The translations under genes were made by a program, and so were the position numbers. From Acidovorax radicis (GTDB lineage Bacteria; Pseudomonadota; Gammaproteobacteria; Burkholderiales; Burkholderiaceae_C): 64,000 nt of DNA. The notes beneath the pieces are model-generated. The model had not been told where the DNA came from, ran no database searches, and saw nothing but the letters and a program-made list of their open reading frames with translations. The DNA is taken from NCBI RefSeq assembly GCF_020510705.1, contig NZ_CP075184.1, positions 2,914,001-2,978,000 of the forward strand, given 5' to 3'. Shown here one piece after another: positions 9,115 through 18,982 of this stretch (positions are counted from its first letter, which is position 1; each line of letters begins with the position of its first letter).

Positions 9115-12075
9115 TCAAGGCACGGGCACCGGGGCCACCGACGCACGCAATGCGGCAGCGGGGCCAGGGCGCCCAAAAAGGTAGCCCTGCCAGGTGTGGC
9201 AACCCAGGCTGGCCAACATGTCGCGCTGCTCCACGGTTTCCACACCTTCGGCGATCACGCTCAGGTCCATGCTCTGCGCCAGCGTCACGATGGTGCGGGC
9301 AATGCTGGCGTCATTGGCGTCGGTGAGCAGGTCGCGCACAAAACCCTGGTCGATCTTGAGCTGGTCCAGCGGCAGCCGCTTGAGGTAACTCAGGCTGGAA
9401 TAGCCGGTGCCAAAGTCATCGAGCGCAAAGCCCAGGCCCGCCGCACGCAGCGTGGCCATGCGTTCGATGGTGTCTTCGACATCGTCAAGCAGCAGGGTTT
9501 CCGTCAGCTCCAGCTTCAGGCGATGGGGGTTGGCCCCCGTTTCCTCCAGCACGCCCAACACCTCGTTCACAAAATGGCTGTGGCGGAACTGGCGCGCGCT
9601 CACGTTCACGGCCAGCGTCCAGTGCGCCGTCAGCGGGTCACGCGCCCAGTCCACGAGTTGTAGACACGCCGTGCGCAGAATCCACGCGCCCAGCGGAACA
9701 ATAAGACCCGAGGCCTCGGCTACCGGAATGAATTCGGCCGGCGACACCAGCCCACGCTGCGGGTGCTGCCAACGCACCAGGGCTTCGGCGCCCACCATGC
9801 CGTGGTGCTGGCTGATCTGGGCCTGGTAGTGCAGCAGGAACTGGCCGTCGCGCAATCCCTCGCGCAAACCGGCCTCCAGCAGCGTGCGCGCCGTGACGTT
9901 GGCCTGCGTGCGCGGATCGAAGAACCGCAAGGTGTTTCGCCCAGCCCCCTTGGCCTGGTACATGGCCATATCGCCGTGCTTGAGCAACTCGTCCACAGAA
10001 CCTTGCGCATCGGCATAGAGCGCAATGCCGATGCTGCAGGCGCTGTGGTGCACACGGCCATCGAGCTGGTAGCTCTGGCTCAGTGCCTGCAGCACCGTGC
10101 GCGCCACCGTCTCCGCCTGGGCGGCCGCTTCGTGCGGGTGCGGACTCAGCCCTTCCAGCAGCACGACAAACTCGTCCCCACCCAGGCGCGCCACCGTATC
10201 GCCCATGCGAACGCAGCCCTCCAGGCGGGACGCTACCTGGCGCAGAAGCTGGTCGCCCAGCTCATGGCCCTGGGTGTCGTTGAGGTCCTTGAAGTTATCC
10301 AGGTCCACAAACAGCAATGCGCCCCCGCAACCAGAGCGCGCGGTGGCCACCATGCCGTGCTTCAGACGGTCGGTCATGAGGCGGCGGTTGGGCAAACCCG
10401 TGAGCGGGTCGTAGAACGCCAGCAACCGGATCTCTTCCTCGGCGGCCTTGCGGCTGGAGATATCGGTCTGCGTGCCCACATAGTGCGTGATGTCGCCCTG
10501 GGGCGAACGCACGGCGGTGATCGTGATCCAGGCCGGATACTCCGAACCATTCTTGCGCCGGTTCCACACCTCACCCTGCCACATGCCCGTGGTGCGCAGT
10601 GCGCTTTTTATGCTGGCGTAGAAGGCGGCATCCTGCCGCCCCGACTGCAGCAAGCGGGGGGTCTGCCCCACGAGCTCCTCCACGGCATATCCCGTAAGGC
10701 GCGCATAGGCCTGGTTGGCCTTGAGGATGCGCTGGTCGGGGCCCGTGACGATCATGCCCTCGAACGACTCGAACACGATGGCGGCAATCTGCAGTGACTC
10801 TTCGGCCTTGCGGCGCTCGGTGATATCGGTGGAAATACCGCAGAGCGCATGGATGCTGCCGTCGGCCTGGCGCAACGGGATCTTGATGGACCAGAAAACC
10901 CGGGGCTCGCTGTCGGCCCGGGAGGTATTCACCTCCTCGGCTTCGAGGGTCTCGCCGTCTTCGAGCACGCGGCGGTCGTTGGCGCGCAACTGCGCGACCG
11001 TGGCCGCATCAAAAAAGAACGTGTCGTCATGCCCCACCACCTCCTGGGCCGACTTGCCGAAGAGCTTGAGCGTGTGGTGATTGGCGTACTGGTAACGGTA
11101 GTCCTTGCCCTTGATGTAGATGAACGCGCCCACGCTGTCCAAAATGGTGGCCAGCTTCTGTTCACTGTCTTTGAGGTGGCGCGTGCGCGCCTGCACCTGC
11201 CGGCGCAGAAACACCACCGTCAGCGCGGCCAACAGGCTGAACACCAGCAACCCGCCCAAGCTCCACCAAAGCAGTGGCGAGATCCGCCCCCCCGGGTCCT
11301 GCGCACCCCAGCGCCGCAAGACCTCGCTGTAGGCAGGATCAGCCCCGCTGCGCCAGTCCTGTACCGACCGGTCAATAGCCGCCAGCACATCGGCATTGCG
11401 CTGCGGGCCGGTCGCAAAAAACAGCGCAGCAGGCTGAAAGACGATGCCGGAATCCAGCACCCCATACCGGGCCGAATGGAAATTGCCAAACAGGTGGTTG
11501 GAGATGACCGCATCGGCATCGCCCCGCTGCACCATCACAAAGGCATCCACGAGACTGGCGGCATCCACCAGCGAAACCTGGATGCCAAAACTGTCCATCA
11601 TGCTGGCGAACGTGGCGCGCTGCACCGACCCCCTGAGCACCGCCACCCGCCTGCCCTGCAAGTCAAACAGCGAATGAATCGCGCTGCCCGGCGCGCGATA
11701 GATCTGTGACCAACTGTGCAGCACCGGCAGGGTATGGAAGTCGTACAGCGCTTCACGCTCTGGCGAGCGGGCCACGTCGGGCATCAGATCAAGCTCCCCG
11801 GCACGCAGCGCGTCCAGGCAGTCCTGCCAGTCGCAGGGCACGAATTTCAGCGTCCACTGCTCACGCGTTGCCACCAGCTGCAGCAGGTCCACAAAAATGC
11901 CGGAGGCCTTGCCACCGGCATCGGCAAACACCTTGGGTTCGTTGGAGTAGACCCCCACCCGCAACTCACGGGGCGCGGCAGACACGCTGGCGCAGGCCCA
12001 CAGCAGGGGCAAGACCGCGACCCAACGCAGCCAGCCAACCCATCGGCGCCTGAACCGATACACGCGTGAACCCAC
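9115..12075 (-). CDS. Periplasmic-sensor PAS/PAS/GGDEF/EAL cyclic-di-GMP enzyme
   Basis: A 986-residue inner-membrane protein. A signal-like N-terminus is followed by a periplasmic solute-binding (SBP_bac_3-like) domain at about residues 35-260, a transmembrane helix near LLWWSLGGLLVFSLLAALTV, two PAS domains, then GGDEF and EAL. The cyclase motif RLGGDEF is intact and preceded by an RMGD I-site; the phosphodiesterase motifs EALVRW and DDFGTGYSSLSYLK are also intact, so both activities are possible. I propose GTG 12075 because GGGGAGG lies 6 bases upstream and the signal peptide starts there; an ATG at 12168 is too far out. It is divergent from a PilZ gene 126 bp away, a plausible c-di-GMP effector. 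Confidence 0.88.
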   Translation of the reverse strand: MGSRVYRFRRRWVGWLRWVAVLPLLWACASVSAAPRELRVGVYSNEPKVFADAGGKASGIFVDLLQLVATREQWTLKFVPCDWQDCLDALRAGELDLMPDVARSPEREALYDFHTLPVLHSWSQIYRAPGSAIHSLFDLQGRRVAVLRGSVQRATFASMMDSFGIQVSLVDAASLVDAFVMVQRGDADAVISNHLFGNFHSARYGVLDSGIVFQPAALFFATGPQRNADVLAAIDRSVQDWRSGADPAYSEVLRRWGAQDPGGRISPLLWWSLGGLLVFSLLAALTVVFLRRQVQARTRHLKDSEQKLATILDSVGAFIYIKGKDYRYQYANHHTLKLFGKSAQEVVGHDDTFFFDAATVAQLRANDRRVLEDGETLEAEEVNTSRADSEPRVFWSIKIPLRQADGSIHALCGISTDITERRKAEESLQIAAIVFESFEGMIVTGPDQRILKANQAYARLTGYAVEELVGQTPRLLQSGRQDAAFYASIKSALRTTGMWQGEVWNRRKNGSEYPAWITITAVRSPQGDITHYVGTQTDISSRKAAEEEIRLLAFYDPLTGLPNRRLMTDRLKHGMVATARSGCGGALLFVDLDNFKDLNDTQGHELGDQLLRQVASRLEGCVRMGDTVARLGGDEFVVLLEGLSPHPHEAAAQAETVARTVLQALSQSYQLDGRVHHSACSIGIALYADAQGSVDELLKHGDMAMYQAKGAGRNTLRFFDPRTQANVTARTLLEAGLREGLRDGQFLLHYQAQISQHHGMVGAEALVRWQHPQRGLVSPAEFIPVAEASGLIVPLGAWILRTACLQLVDWARDPLTAHWTLAVNVSARQFRHSHFVNEVLGVLEETGANPHRLKLELTETLLLDDVEDTIERMATLRAAGLGFALDDFGTGYSSLSYLKRLPLDQLKIDQGFVRDLLTDANDASIARTIVTLAQSMDLSVIAEGVETVEQRDMLASLGCHTWQGYLFGRPGPAAALRASVAPVPVP

Positions 12076-12201
12076 AGCCTGCCTCCCCACACAGCGGAAA
12101 GCCCATGTTACCGAAAGCCTGCAAAAACCTCCAAAGACAATCTGCCATGGCGGGCGTTGGAGTAGCATGTGCCAACCCCACGCTTGGCCCAGGAGACAGC
12201 G

Positions 12202-12576
12202 ATGCCCCATGAACGCCGCCACTTCGTTCGCGTCAGTTTTGATGCGCCGGCCCTGCTGACCACCTCCAACGACGCATTCAGCGTGCATGTGCTGGACCTT
12301 TCGCTAAAGGGAGCACTCATCATGGCCCCCCCTGAGGCTGCGCTGGAAGCGGGCATGCTGTGCCAGATCACCATTCCCCTGGCCGAAACCGGCAACCACA
12401 TCGCCATGTCCACCGAAGTGGCGCATGTGCAAGGTCTGCACACTGGCCTTCTGTGTCGTGGCATCGATCTGGACAGCGTGACCCATCTGCGCAAACTGAT
12501 CGAGCTGCAACTGGGTGACCCCGCCTTGCTGGAGCGCGATCTGGGCGAGCTGACGACAGCCGCCTCATCCCACTGA
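12202..12576 (+). CDS. PilZ-domain protein
   Basis: A 124-residue single-domain PilZ protein, a probable c-di-GMP receptor. The binding motif is visible as RRHFVR at residues 5-10 (RxxxR) and DLSLKG at about 33-38 (D/NxSxxG). I chose ATG 12202 with AGGAGA about 9 bases upstream. It lies divergent from the GGDEF-EAL gene, so the pair may form a local c-di-GMP module. A bidirectional terminator follows the stop. Confidence 0.85.
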   Translation: MPHERRHFVRVSFDAPALLTTSNDAFSVHVLDLSLKGALIMAPPEAALEAGMLCQITIPLAETGNHIAMSTEVAHVQGLHTGLLCRGIDLDSVTHLRKLIELQLGDPALLERDLGELTTAASSH

Positions 12577-12594
12577 GTCCCCTGATTCCCCAGC

Positions 12595-12624
12595 AAAAAG
12601 GGCTGCTACAGGCAGCCCTTTTTT
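12595..12624. terminator. Bidirectional rho-independent terminator
   Basis: GGGCTGC - TACAG - GCAGCCC flanked by an A-run on the left and a T-run on the right. It sits between the convergent PilZ and acyl-CoA ligase genes and can serve both. Confidence 0.88.
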
Positions 12625-12645
12625 GGTCTTGGTAGAGCAGGCCGT

Positions 12646-14331
12646 TTATTGCGCTTCTTGCTCCTGCAGCGCACGCCACATCACCTTGCCACTGCCGCTC
12701 TTGGGCAACGCCGTCACCAGCTGCACGATGCGCGGCACCTTGTACACCGCCATGTTTTCGCGGCACCAGTCGATGATCTGCTGCTCGGTGGTGTCCTGGT
12801 GTGTGGCACGCAACACCACCACGGCCTTCACGGTCTCGCCCCGGTAGCTGTCCTTGGCGGCGATGACGCAGGCCTCCTGGATGGCGGGGTGGCGGAACAT
12901 CAGCGCCTCGACCTCCGCCGGCCAGACCTTGAAGCCACTGGCGTTGATCATGCGCTTGAGCCGGTCCGTCAAGAAGAAGTAGCCGTCTTCATCCATGCGC
13001 CCCAGGTCACCCGAGCGGAAGAAACGTTTGCCCTCGAAATCGATGAACGCCGCTTCGGTGGCGTCTGGCCGCTTCCAATACCCTTCGAACACCTCGGGGC
13101 CATGGATGATGATCTCGCCCTGCTCGCCCACGGGCACCTCCTGCAGCGTGTCAGGGTCGATCACGCGGGCATCGGTGCCCATGAAGGGAATGCCCAGGCA
13201 TTGCTGCTTGGGATGATCGGGTGGGTTGGAATGCGACGGCGCCGCCGTCTCCGTGAGCCCATAGCCTTCGGCATAGCGCAGGCCATACTGCTCCAGCAGG
13301 CGCTGTGCAACGGCCTGGGGCATGGCTGCACCGCCACCGCCGATGTAGGCCAGGCTGGAGAGGTCGTAGTTCGCAAAATGGGGGCTGCCCAGCAGGTCGA
13401 TGATCATGGTGGGAATGTTCGTCCAGGTCGTGACCTGGTAGCGCGAAATCAGGCGCCCCGCCAGGTCACGGTCCCATCGCGGCATGATCACCAGCGTGGC
13501 GCCGCTGTAGATCGCCGTGTGCATCACGCTCACCATGCCCGTGATGTGGAACATGGGCACCACCGCCAGCGTCACGTTGTCGGCCGAGCCATTGCCCCAC
13601 AGGCAGCCCGACACCGCGTTGTGCATGATGCTTTTGTGCAGGTGCATGCAGCCCTTTGGTAAGCCGGTGGTACCGCTGGTGTAAGGCAACAACGCCAGGT
13701 CGTCGGGCCCCACAGCCAGCGCGGGGGGCATGTCGGAGCAGGCCACCGCATCCGTCCAGGCATAGGTGCGCCCCCCCTCCAATGCCGGCAACGGATGCCG
13801 GGTGCTCAGCCATTCCATCCAGGCCTCGGGCGGAGCATCAGCGCCTGTTACGCCGGGATCAAAAGCGTCGGTGAACTGGGTCACCACCAGATGGGCCAGA
13901 CGCTCGCCAAGCGGCAGCGCGTTGCTGGCCTTGGCCATTTCGGGCGCCAGATCAGCGGTGGTGAAGGCCACCTTGGTGTCCGGGTCGGTGACGTAGTGCT
14001 TGAGCTCCTCGGCCCGGTTCATGGGGTTGACCGGCACCACCACCGCGTTGGCGCGCAGGATGGCGAAATGCGCCATCACCAGTTGGGGGCAGTTCTGCAT
14101 GCACAGCACCACGCGGTCGCCGCGCTTCACCCCCAACTGCACCAGGCGCGCAGCCAAGCGCTCTGCCCCTTCAGCCAGTTCCTGATAGCTCACCGAACGG
14201 CCAAAGAACACCAGCGCCGCCTTGTCGGGGTAACGGCGGGCACTGATGGCCAGGTTGTCCCACAGCGAGGTGGCAGGCAGGGTGATGGCATGGGGCAGAC
14301 GGCGGGGCCAGAACTTGAAGTGAGGGCGCAT
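12646..14331 (-). CDS. Acyl-CoA synthetase / AMP-binding ligase
   Basis: A 561-residue ANL-superfamily ligase that activates a carboxylic acid to its CoA thioester through an acyl-AMP. The P-loop LLPYTSGTTGLPKGC, the GYGLTETAAP motif, the SGDLGRMDEDGYFFLTDR hinge region and the catalytic C-terminal lysine in SGSGKVMWR are all present. The length fits long- or medium-chain fatty-acid CoA ligases. ATG 14331 has AAAGGA upstream and opens the conserved N-terminus; an upstream extension to 14454 looks non-coding. It stands alone, convergent with the PilZ gene. Chain-length specificity is unknown. Confidence 0.85.
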   Translation of the reverse strand: MRPHFKFWPRRLPHAITLPATSLWDNLAISARRYPDKAALVFFGRSVSYQELAEGAERLAARLVQLGVKRGDRVVLCMQNCPQLVMAHFAILRANAVVVPVNPMNRAEELKHYVTDPDTKVAFTTADLAPEMAKASNALPLGERLAHLVVTQFTDAFDPGVTGADAPPEAWMEWLSTRHPLPALEGGRTYAWTDAVACSDMPPALAVGPDDLALLPYTSGTTGLPKGCMHLHKSIMHNAVSGCLWGNGSADNVTLAVVPMFHITGMVSVMHTAIYSGATLVIMPRWDRDLAGRLISRYQVTTWTNIPTMIIDLLGSPHFANYDLSSLAYIGGGGAAMPQAVAQRLLEQYGLRYAEGYGLTETAAPSHSNPPDHPKQQCLGIPFMGTDARVIDPDTLQEVPVGEQGEIIIHGPEVFEGYWKRPDATEAAFIDFEGKRFFRSGDLGRMDEDGYFFLTDRLKRMINASGFKVWPAEVEALMFRHPAIQEACVIAAKDSYRGETVKAVVVLRATHQDTTEQQIIDWCRENMAVYKVPRIVQLVTALPKSGSGKVMWRALQEQEAQ

Positions 14332-14519
14332 GGATGAGATTCCTTTACCCCGCAGCCTAGAGGCCATGCATCGGCATGGCATTGGGGATGCCACTGATGC
14401 CGGGTCGCGCAGGTGACGCGAAAGCAAGGCGAAGGTCCCGGCATCTGGTTGCAAGGCACTCGGATACCATCGTTGCCGACGGTTCCGCTCCCTCTATCTC
14501 CACGATACGACTCGACGAC

Positions 14520-14876
14520 ATGCTGACTGCCCTTTACTACCTACTGATGCTTTTGGTCGGGGTCTTTTGGTACAGATACGGCCAGAAGTTGCTGCGCCAG
14601 GGCCTGCGCGATGAGAACGATGAACTCACCAAGCCACCAGTCGGGCCGGTCGGGTTTGTGGTTATCAGCGGTGTGGCTGCGTACCTTTTGTTTGCGGCCA
14701 TGCGGGCCTTGGTGCTGCGCGAAATCCCCTGTGTCGGAAAAGGCTGCGCAGGCCAGATTTACACCTTGGCGGAGCATGCGGGTCAGTATTGGGCCAACCT
14801 GTTTTTTGTGGTGTGGCTGGTGCTAGCCCTGGGCTACGCGATGTACGTGACGCTCAAGATCTGGTTCAGGCAGTGA
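14520..14876 (+). CDS. Small hypothetical membrane protein
   Basis: A 118-residue protein with about three predicted transmembrane helices: residues 4-18 (LYYLLMLLVGVFWY), about 45-65 (VVISGVAAYLLFAAM) and about 92-114 (ANLFFVVWLVLALGYAMYVTL). Two cysteines lie in IPCVGKGCAG between helices 2 and 3 and could form a short disulfide loop on the periplasmic side. I do not recognise the family. ATG 14520 was chosen because the hydrophobic helix begins directly after it; the ribosome site is weak. A shared repeat motif (GAACGTGTTCACGATCT) starts at the stop codon. Confidence 0.6.
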   Translation: MLTALYYLLMLLVGVFWYRYGQKLLRQGLRDENDELTKPPVGPVGFVVISGVAAYLLFAAMRALVLREIPCVGKGCAGQIYTLAEHAGQYWANLFFVVWLVLALGYAMYVTLKIWFRQ

Positions 14877-14895
14877 GAACGTGTTCACGATCTTA
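14876..14895. repeat. Post-stop TIR-like motif
   Basis: GAACGTGTTCACGATCTTAG begins directly at the end of the small membrane gene. It is nearly the same as a motif after two other genes and resembles the terminal inverted repeat of the element in merR. Confidence 0.6.
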
Positions 14896-14932
14896 GGCAA
14901 CACCGTCTTTACCCCGCAGCTCGCTCAGGCCG

Positions 14933-17900
14933 TCAGCTATTGACCTGCGCCCACAGCTTGTCCAGCCGCTTCACGCTCACCGGCTGCGGCGTGCGCAGCT
15001 CTTGCGCAAAAAAGCTCACGCGCAGCTCTTCGAGCAGCCAGCGCAGCTCCTGCATGCGCGCATCCACCGCGCCCTTGCGCTCGGCCACAAGGCGCCAGTA
15101 GCGCTGCTCTTGCGGGCGCAGCTCGGCCAGCTTGGCGGCGTCGCGGGCGGGGTCGGCGCGGTATTTGTCCAGCCGCAGGGTGATGGCCTTGAGGTAACGG
15201 GCGTAATGGGCCAGCTGCGCCCAGGGTGCCACGGCGATGAAGTTCTTGGGCACCAGGCGTTGCAGTTGCTGCAAAGCATCCGCTGTCGCGTCAGGCGCGT
15301 TCTTGGTGTCCTTGATCTTGCGGGCGGCTGCCGCGTATTCGGTGAGGATGGTGGCGGCCAGGCGCGCGACTTCGTTGGCGATCAAGGTCAGGCGCCCTCG
15401 CCCTTCTTCCACGCGGCGTTTGAAGTCGAACTCATCGGTGGGCAGTGGGTCGAGCAAGAAGGCGCGGTCCAGCGCCACGTCGATGATCTGGGTGCGCAAC
15501 TCTTCCTGCGTACCCAGCGGCATGTAGGCCACGGCCATCTTCTGCAGGTCGGGGATGTTCTTTTCAAGGTACTTGAGCGCGTCCTTGATCTGCAGCGCAA
15601 ACAGACGGCGCAGGCCCGCGCGGTGTTTGGCGGCGGCCACCTCGGGTTCATCGAAGACCTCGATGGTGACGCCATCGCCGCCATCAATCAGCGCCGGGAA
15701 GCCCACCAGCGTCTGCCCGCCCTTCTTGATCTCCATGAGCTCAGGCAGCTCACCAAACGTCCAGGTCGTGTAACGCTGGCCTGCCTGGGCCGATGGCGCA
15801 GCGCTTGCCGGTTTTGCCGAGACGGGGCTTGCGCCTTTTACTCCTGATTTGATAGCTGCTTGCGCTTTAATATCAAGCGCTGGAGGCATATTTGATTCAG
15901 ATTTCTCGCTGTGTGCCGCCACAACACCCAACTTGAGCCCTGCCAGCGCCTGGAACGCGCCGCGCGCCTTGGCACCCCATTCGGCCTTGAGGGCGCCCAG
16001 GTTGCGGCCATGGCCGAGCTGGCGGCCATGTTCATCGACCACGCGGAAGTTCATGAACAAGTGCGGGCTGAGCATGTCGAGCTTGAAGTCGGCGCGCTTC
16101 ACATCGAGCGAGGTCTCATCGCGCACCTGCTTGAGCAAAGCGTCCGTCAGGCTGCCGGTGCCAAAACGCTCGGGCGCGTTGAACAGCTCGGCCAGCCGCG
16201 TGGCCGATTCAGGCAGCGGCACAAAGCGGCTGCGCGGGCGCTGGTGCAGGCTTTTGAGCAGCGCCTGGATCTTGTCCTTGAGCATGCCGGGCACCAGCCA
16301 TTCGCAGCGCTCGTCACTCACCTGGTTGAGCACGAAGAGCGGGATGGTCACGGTGATGCCGTCGCGCGCATCGCCGGGCTCGTGCAGGTAGGTGGCGGCG
16401 CAGTCCACGCCGCCCAGGCGCACGGTTTTGGGAAACGCGTTGGTGGTGATGCCTGCGGCCTCATGGCGCATCAGCTCGTCGCGGGTGAGCTTGAGCAGGT
16501 CGGGTCGCTTTTTACTTTCCTCGCGGTACCAGGCCTCAAAGCTGTGGCCGCTGCACACCTCGGGCGGCAGTTGCTGGTCGTAGAAGGCGTAGATGAGTTC
16601 GTCGTCCACCAGCACGTCCTGGCGGCGCGACTTGTGCTCCAGCTCTTCGACCTTGGCAATGAGCTTCTGGTTGGCGGCCAGGAAGGGCAGCTTGGTCTCC
16701 CAGTTGCTGCCGACCAGGGCCTCGCGGATGAAGATCTCGCGTGCGGCGTAGGGATCGACCTTGCCGAAGTTCACACGGCGGTTGTTGTAGACCACGATGC
16801 CATACAGCGTGGCGCGCTCCAGCGCCACCACCTCGGCCGACTTCTTTTCCCAGTGCGGATCCAGCAGCTGCTTCTTCAGCAAGTGCCCGCCCATCTGCTC
16901 CAGCCACTGCGGCTCGATGGCGGCGATGCCTCGGCCAAACAGGCGCGTGGTTTCCACCAGCTCCGACGCGATGATCCAGCGCCCGGGCTTCTTGTTCAGG
17001 TGCGCACCGGGGTGTTTGTAGAACTTGATGCCCCGCGCGCCCAGGTACCAGTCTTCCTCGTCGCCCTTGGCGCCCACGTTGCCCAGCAGCCCGGCCAGCA
17101 TGGACAGGTGCAGTTGCTCATAGCTCGCAGGCTGGGTGTTGATCTGCCACTTGTGCTCGGTCACCACGGTGAGCAGCTGGGTGTGGATGTCGCGCCACTC
17201 GCGCAGGCGGCGGATGCTGATGAAGTTCTGGCGCAGCAGCTGCTCGTACTGGCGGTTGCTCAGCTTGTGGGTAGCGGCTGGGGCGGCAGTGGATGGGGCA
17301 GGCGCTGCCGCAGGGCTGCCACCGCCACTGCGTTGTGCCACGGGCAAAAATGCCTGTGATGGCGCCTTGTGCGCGGCCATGGCCTTCTGCGCGCGGGCCG
17401 ACGGCAGGCTGGGTGCCCCGCCACGGGCCTCGTTGATCCACTTCCACAGCTTGAGGTAGCCGCTGAACTCGCTCTTGTCGTCGTCGAACTTGGCGTGTGC
17501 CTGGTCGGCCTGCTGCTGGGCTTCCAGCGGCCGGTCGCGCACGTCCTGCACGCTCAGGGCACTGGCAATCACCAGCACCTCTTCCAGCGCCTTGCGGTCG
17601 CGCGCCTCGATGATCATGCGGCCCACGCGGGGGTCGAGCGGCAGGCGCGACAGCTCCGTGCCCATGGGGGTCAGCTCGTTGGCATCGTCCACCGCACCCA
17701 GCTCGGCCAGCAACTGATAGCCGTCGGCAATCGCACGGCCCGAGGGGGCCTCGATGAACGGGAACTGCACCACATCGCCCAGGTGCAGCGACTTCATGCG
17801 CAGGATGACGCCTGCCAAAGACGAACGCAGGATTTCCGGGTCGGTAAAACGCGGGCGGCCGTTGAAGTCGGCCTCGTCGTACAGGCGGATGCAGATGCCG

Positions 17901-18982
17901 TTGGCCACCCGGCCGCAGCGGCCCGCACGCTGGTTGGCGGCGGCCTGGCTGATGGGCTCCACCAGCAGCTGCTCCACCTTGCTGCGGAAGCTGTAGCGCT
18001 TCACGCGCGCTGTGCCTGCGTCAATCACGTAGCGAATGCCAGGCACGGTGAGCGAGGTCTCGGCCACGTTGGTGGCCAGCACGATGCGGCGGCCGGTGTG
18101 GCCATCAAAGATGCGGTCCTGCTCGGCCTGACTGAGGCGCGCAAACAGCGGCAGCACCTCGGCATTGCGCATCACGGGCTGGTGCGAGAGGTGCTTGCGA
18201 AGGTGGTCGGCCGCTTCGCGGATTTCGCGCTCGCCAGGCAGAAAGACGAGGATGTCGCCCGCCGCATTGCCCTGCCAGAGTTCGTCCACGCCATCGGCAA
18301 TGGCATCGTTCAGGCCGTAGTCGCGGCTGTCTTCAAACGGGCGATAGCGCTGCTCCACCGGGAAGGTGCGGCCCGACACCATGATGACCGGCGCTGGCCC
18401 CTTGGCGCTCTCGAAATGCTTGGCGAACCGGTCGGCATCGATGGTGGCCGACGTGACGATGACCTTGAGGTCCGGTCGGCGCGGAAGGATCTGGCGGATG
18501 TAACCCAGCAGGAAGTCGATGTTGAGGCTGCGTTCGTGCGCCTCGTCGATGATGATGGTGTCGTAATTCTTGAGCAGAGGGTCGGTCTGCGTCTCGGCCA
18601 GCAAGATGCCGTCGGTCATGAGCTTGACGGAGGCATCGCGGCTGAGGCGGTCCTGGAACCGCACTTTGAAGCCCACCACGTCCCCCAGTGGCGTTTTCAG
18701 CTCTTCGGCAATGCGCTTGGCCACGCTGCTGGCGGCAATGCGGCGCGGCTGGGTGTGGCCAATCAGCTGACCTTTCTGTCCCGGCTTGGCATTGCATTTG
18801 CCCCGGCCCAGCGCCAGTGCAATCTTGGGCAACTGCGTGGTCTTGCCCGAGCCGGTTTCGCCGCACACGATGATGACCTGGTGCTGGGTGATGGCCTCCA
18901 TGATCTCGTCGCGTCGCAGAGAGACGGGCAGGGATTCGGGAAACTCGATGTGCAGGGGAGAGGAAGCGGTGGACGCGGTCAA
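14933..18982 (-). CDS. hrpA: ATP-dependent RNA helicase HrpA
   Basis: A 1349-residue DEAH-box RNA helicase. E. coli HrpA is of similar size and is implicated in mRNA processing and ribosome rescue. Motifs seen in order: Walker A GETGSGKTT near residue 42, DEAHERS, SATID, then the helicase C-terminal motifs ATNVAETSLTVPGI and QRAGRCGR, followed by the OB-fold and the long HrpA-specific C-terminal region. The only start in frame before the Walker motif is TTG 18982, with a stop codon nine codons upstream; the next ATG would remove 27 residues. A copy of the dispersed palindromic repeat lies in frame inside the gene (15846-15900) and encodes part of a linker. Confidence 0.9.
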   Translation of the reverse strand: MTASTASSPLHIEFPESLPVSLRRDEIMEAITQHQVIIVCGETGSGKTTQLPKIALALGRGKCNAKPGQKGQLIGHTQPRRIAASSVAKRIAEELKTPLGDVVGFKVRFQDRLSRDASVKLMTDGILLAETQTDPLLKNYDTIIIDEAHERSLNIDFLLGYIRQILPRRPDLKVIVTSATIDADRFAKHFESAKGPAPVIMVSGRTFPVEQRYRPFEDSRDYGLNDAIADGVDELWQGNAAGDILVFLPGEREIREAADHLRKHLSHQPVMRNAEVLPLFARLSQAEQDRIFDGHTGRRIVLATNVAETSLTVPGIRYVIDAGTARVKRYSFRSKVEQLLVEPISQAAANQRAGRCGRVANGICIRLYDEADFNGRPRFTDPEILRSSLAGVILRMKSLHLGDVVQFPFIEAPSGRAIADGYQLLAELGAVDDANELTPMGTELSRLPLDPRVGRMIIEARDRKALEEVLVIASALSVQDVRDRPLEAQQQADQAHAKFDDDKSEFSGYLKLWKWINEARGGAPSLPSARAQKAMAAHKAPSQAFLPVAQRSGGGSPAAAPAPSTAAPAATHKLSNRQYEQLLRQNFISIRRLREWRDIHTQLLTVVTEHKWQINTQPASYEQLHLSMLAGLLGNVGAKGDEEDWYLGARGIKFYKHPGAHLNKKPGRWIIASELVETTRLFGRGIAAIEPQWLEQMGGHLLKKQLLDPHWEKKSAEVVALERATLYGIVVYNNRRVNFGKVDPYAAREIFIREALVGSNWETKLPFLAANQKLIAKVEELEHKSRRQDVLVDDELIYAFYDQQLPPEVCSGHSFEAWYREESKKRPDLLKLTRDELMRHEAAGITTNAFPKTVRLGGVDCAATYLHEPGDARDGITVTIPLFVLNQVSDERCEWLVPGMLKDKIQALLKSLHQRPRSRFVPLPESATRLAELFNAPERFGTGSLTDALLKQVRDETSLDVKRADFKLDMLSPHLFMNFRVVDEHGRQLGHGRNLGALKAEWGAKARGAFQALAGLKLGVVAAHSEKSESNMPPALDIKAQAAIKSGVKGASPVSAKPASAAPSAQAGQRYTTWTFGELPELMEIKKGGQTLVGFPALIDGGDGVTIEVFDEPEVAAAKHRAGLRRLFALQIKDALKYLEKNIPDLQKMAVAYMPLGTQEELRTQIIDVALDRAFLLDPLPTDEFDFKRRVEEGRGRLTLIANEVARLAATILTEYAAAARKIKDTKNAPDATADALQQLQRLVPKNFIAVAPWAQLAHYARYLKAITLRLDKYRADPARDAAKLAELRPQEQRYWRLVAERKGAVDARMQELRWLLEELRVSFFAQELRTPQPVSVKRLDKLWAQVNS
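15846..15900. repeat. Dispersed palindromic repeat, copy 4, inside hrpA
   Basis: The repeat core (GATAGCTGCTTGCGCTT...AAGCGCTGGAGGC) lies within the hrpA reading frame and encodes a segment around NMPPALDIKAQAAIKSG on the minus strand. The helicase frame stays open through it. It falls in a low-complexity linker beyond the helicase core. Confidence 0.75.
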
